This document shows, one piece after another, positions 30,557 through 34,261 of a stretch of DNA of 34,261 bases. The stretch is from Actinomyces bowdenii (lineage in GTDB: Bacteria > Actinomycetota > Actinomycetes > Actinomycetales > Actinomycetaceae). The stretch is from positions 1 through 34,261 of the forward strand of contig NZ_JAGFOU010000008.1 of assembly GCF_017592395.1 (NCBI RefSeq), given 5' to 3'. The translations under genes were made by a program, and so were the position numbers. The notes under the pieces are model-generated. The model saw nothing but the letters and a program-made list of their open reading frames with translations, ran no database searches and was not told the origin of the DNA. Numbering within the stretch: position 1 is the first letter of the stretch; the number at the start of each line of letters is the position of its first letter.

Positions 30557-31051
30557 CTCCACAGCTCCACTGCAGAATGCGAGTGCGGGGTGCAGAATGC
30601 GAGCACCCCATACTCGCATTCTGCACCCCGCACTCGCATATCAGGCCCGGCGCCCGCCCTCCCGCAACCGCCCCTGGCGCCCTCCTGCCGCGCCCCATCG
30701 CGCACTCGCCCATGCCCCACGGGATCCCTCCCGCACGTGCGCAGTCTCACGGGACCCAGCCGCCCGCGACTCTGGCCCGGCGCAGGACTGAACCGGTAGC
30801 CTTGCCCGCGGTGCCCGCACGCCGGTCACCGCTCTTCATTCCGTTCCCAGCCGCTGATCACCGGATCGCGGCCACGCGGGTCTGCCGCGGCGGGAACCGA
30901 CGGGCCCCTGCCACGGGGCTCCGGACGCCACCGCCCCTCATGGGCCTGGCGGGCCGGCCCTCCCCGCGGCAACGTGCGCCGTCAGGCGGGAGGGCGTGGC
31001 GCAGCGCGGGCAGCACAGTACGTCCATGCACGTCAAGATGGAGAATCCATA
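30557..31051. other. Spacer between the locus and rpsL
   Basis: There is no supported gene. The first 85 bases hold the long palindrome (listed separately). The rest should contain the promoter and leader of the str genes. A -10-like TAGCCT (30797-30802), the same hexamer as at 10050, lies about 250 bases before rpsL but lacks a clear -35. A 10-base palindrome CGCACGTGCG lies at 30732-30741. Confidence 0.5.
30577..30639. terminator. Perfect 27-bp palindrome built from TGCAGAATGCGAG repeats
   Basis: Bases 30577-30603 are the exact reverse complement of 30613-30639, with a nine-base loop. The arms are made of a direct repeat, TGCAGAATGCGAG, at 30571 and 30591, and its inverse at 30613. It begins 20 bases after the stop of membrane protein B and can fold from either strand, so it can act as a bidirectional terminator. 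Its repeated build and lower GC content than its surroundings also fit a dispersed intergenic repeat. Confidence 0.75.
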
Positions 31052-31426
31052 GTGCCCACGATTCAGCAGCTGGTCCGCAAGGGCCGCTCGACCAAGCGCA
31101 CGGCGTCCAAGACGCCCGCGCTGAAGTCCAGCCCGCAGCGTCGTGGTGTGTGCACCCGCGTGTACACCACCACCCCCAAGAAGCCGAACTCCGCCCTCCG
31201 CAAGGTCGCCCGTGTGCGCCTGTCCACCGGGATCGAGGTCACCGCCTACATCCCCGGTGAGGGCCACAACCTCCAGGAGCACTCGATCGTGCTCGTCCGC
31301 GGTGGTCGTGTGAAGGACCTTCCCGGTGTCCGCTACCACATCGTGCGCGGCTCCCTCGACACCCAGGGTGTCAAGGGACGCCAGCAGGCACGCTCGAAGT
31401 ACGGCGCCAAGAAGGAGAAGAAGTAA
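31052..31426 (+). CDS. rpsL: 30S ribosomal protein S12
   Basis: 124 residues, full length. GTG 31052 follows GGAGA (31040-31044) at 7 bases. S12 lies at the decoding centre of the small subunit and contributes to codon-anticodon accuracy. The conserved [13 protein letters not shown] and [13 protein letters not shown] blocks are present, with lysine at 43 and 88, the positions where changes give streptomycin resistance, so the gene is wild type there. The stop overlaps the rpsG start by one base. It is the first gene of the str unit. Confidence 0.98.
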   Translation: MPTIQQLVRKGRSTKRTASKTPALKSSPQRRGVCTRVYTTTPKKPNSALRKVARVRLSTGIEVTAYIPGEGHNLQEHSIVLVRGGRVKDLPGVRYHIVRGSLDTQGVKGRQQARSKYGAKKEKK

Positions 31427-31896
31427 TGCCTCGTAAGGGTCCCGCGCCCAAGCGCCCGCTCGCCGTCGACCCCGTCTACGGCTCGCCGGTGGTCACCCAG
31501 CTGGTCAACCGCGTGCTGCTGGACGGCAAGAAGTCCACCGCGGAGCGGATCGTCTACGGCGCCCTGGAGGGCGTGCGCTCCAAGACGGATCAGGACCCGG
31601 TCTCGGTCCTCAAGCGCGCCCTGGACAACATCCGCCCCGCCCTGGAGGTCCGCTCCCGCCGCGTGGGTGGCGCCACCTACCAGGTGCCCGTCGAGGTCCG
31701 CCCCGGCCGCGCCACCACCCTGGCCCTGCGCTGGCTGGTGGACTTCTCCCGGCAGCGCCGTGAGAACACGATGACCGAGCGCCTCATGAACGAGATCCTC
31801 GACGCATCCAACGGCCTGGGCGCCGCGGTCAAGCGCCGCGAGGACATGCACCGCATGGCCGAGTCCAACAAGGCCTTCGCCCACTACCGCTGGTAA
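31426..31896 (+). CDS. rpsG: 30S ribosomal protein S7
   Basis: 156 residues, full length. S7 binds the 3' major domain of 16S rRNA and starts assembly of the head of the small subunit. The product begins [11 protein letters not shown] and contains [16 protein letters not shown] and [10 protein letters not shown], typical of S7. ATG 31426 overlaps the last base of the rpsL stop (TAATG), so the two are translated together. A 112-base spacer, with a small CGGCCG inverted repeat at 31900-31920, separates it from fusA. Confidence 0.98.
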   Translation: MPRKGPAPKRPLAVDPVYGSPVVTQLVNRVLLDGKKSTAERIVYGALEGVRSKTDQDPVSVLKRALDNIRPALEVRSRRVGGATYQVPVEVRPGRATTLALRWLVDFSRQRRENTMTERLMNEILDASNGLGAAVKRREDMHRMAESNKAFAHYRW

Positions 31897-32008
31897 TACC
31901 GGCCGCTCGCGGCTCGGCCGCGCCCGCGCCTCCCGCTGCTGCGGATCGACGGCGCGGTCACGGATCCCGCCCCACTCGCCAAGACCTCACGAACGAAGGA
32001 CATCACTC

Positions 32009-34132
<2,124 letters not shown>

Positions 34133-34140
34133 CGCCCCAT

Positions 34141-34175
34141 GCCGGGGCTGCTCGCGCTCAGCGATCAGCCCCGGC
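34141..34175 (+). terminator. 10-bp hairpin after fusA
   Basis: GCCGGGGCTG (34141-34150) pairs with CAGCCCCGGC (34166-34175), with a 15-base loop, starting 8 bases after the fusA stop. No T run follows, but the downstream sequence is unreliable. It may be a terminator or an attenuator ahead of a tuf gene not seen here. Confidence 0.5.
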
Positions 34176-34176
34176 G

Positions 34177-34261
34177 CCCCCCCCCCCCCCCCGGGGGGGG
34201 GGGGGGGGCGGGGGGGGGGGGGGGGGGCGCGGGGTTGAAAACAACAACAAGATCGAGCCGG
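34177..34261. other. Probable assembly artefact at the right edge
   Basis: A run of 16 C (34177-34192) is followed directly by 16 G (34193-34208), a C, then 18 G (34210-34227). Such perfect C/G homopolymers are typical of low-quality or dark-cycle read ends rather than genome. The last 30 or so bases, with GAAAACAACAACAAG, are also unlike the rest of the window and may not be truly adjacent. Confidence 0.75.

Noticed and set aside
30571..30639. CRISPR-like array from the repeated TGCAGAATGCGAG box
   Set aside because: The copies are only 20 bases apart or inverted and form one hairpin; there are no unique spacers and no cas genes.

Overview
The window is very GC-rich on both strands' shadow frames. 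Its core genes (rpoB, rpoC, rpsL, rpsG, fusA) are clearly actinobacterial. Long proline/alanine tails, GTG/TTG starts and the style of the RNA polymerase subunits suggest the Actinomycetaceae, probably Actinomyces. That genus call is inference from sequence style, not from a search.

Layout. Positions 1-436 hold no gene I can support. A PD-(D/E)XK/DUF559-type endonuclease-like gene follows (437-1510), then a repeat-rich spacer (1511-2238) with a large imperfect dyad and a plausible promoter. rpoB (TTG start at 2239) and rpoC (GTG start at 5963) are separated by a 202-base spacer with two hairpins, and rpoC ends at a perfect 18-bp hairpin. The str genes rpsL-rpsG-fusA lie at 31052-34132. After fusA the sequence collapses into C16/G16/G18 homopolymers, which look like a contig-end artefact.

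The unusual part is about 20 kb of same-strand genes between rpoC and rpsL (10131-30556), with its own good promoter in front and a 27-bp palindrome behind. In order it encodes: a single-pass protein with an LRV-like N-terminus; a three-helix membrane protein (A); a small three-helix membrane protein; a secreted and membrane-anchored vWA protein; a 1193-residue tubulin-like protein (Tubulin_2 type); a 939-residue protein with a two-helix membrane hairpin; a 724-residue protein with beta-sandwich-like segments; a GTPase-associated protein 1 (GAP1-N2) homologue; a cytosolic vWA-like protein; a double zinc-ribbon TRAFAC GTPase (DO-GTPase2 type); and a second three-helix membrane protein (B), paralogous to A.

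How they may work together (inference): the tubulin-like protein, GTPase, GAP1-like protein and second vWA protein would form a cytosolic GTP-controlled module. The 939-residue protein would tie it to the membrane. The first vWA protein, the LRV protein and paralogues A and B would display domains outside the cell. Families of this type are known as parts of predicted NTP-dependent regulatory or conflict systems, but I know of no established function for this combination. Even GC content and close gene spacing, including one ATGA overlap, argue for a long-resident, co-translated unit rather than a recent import.
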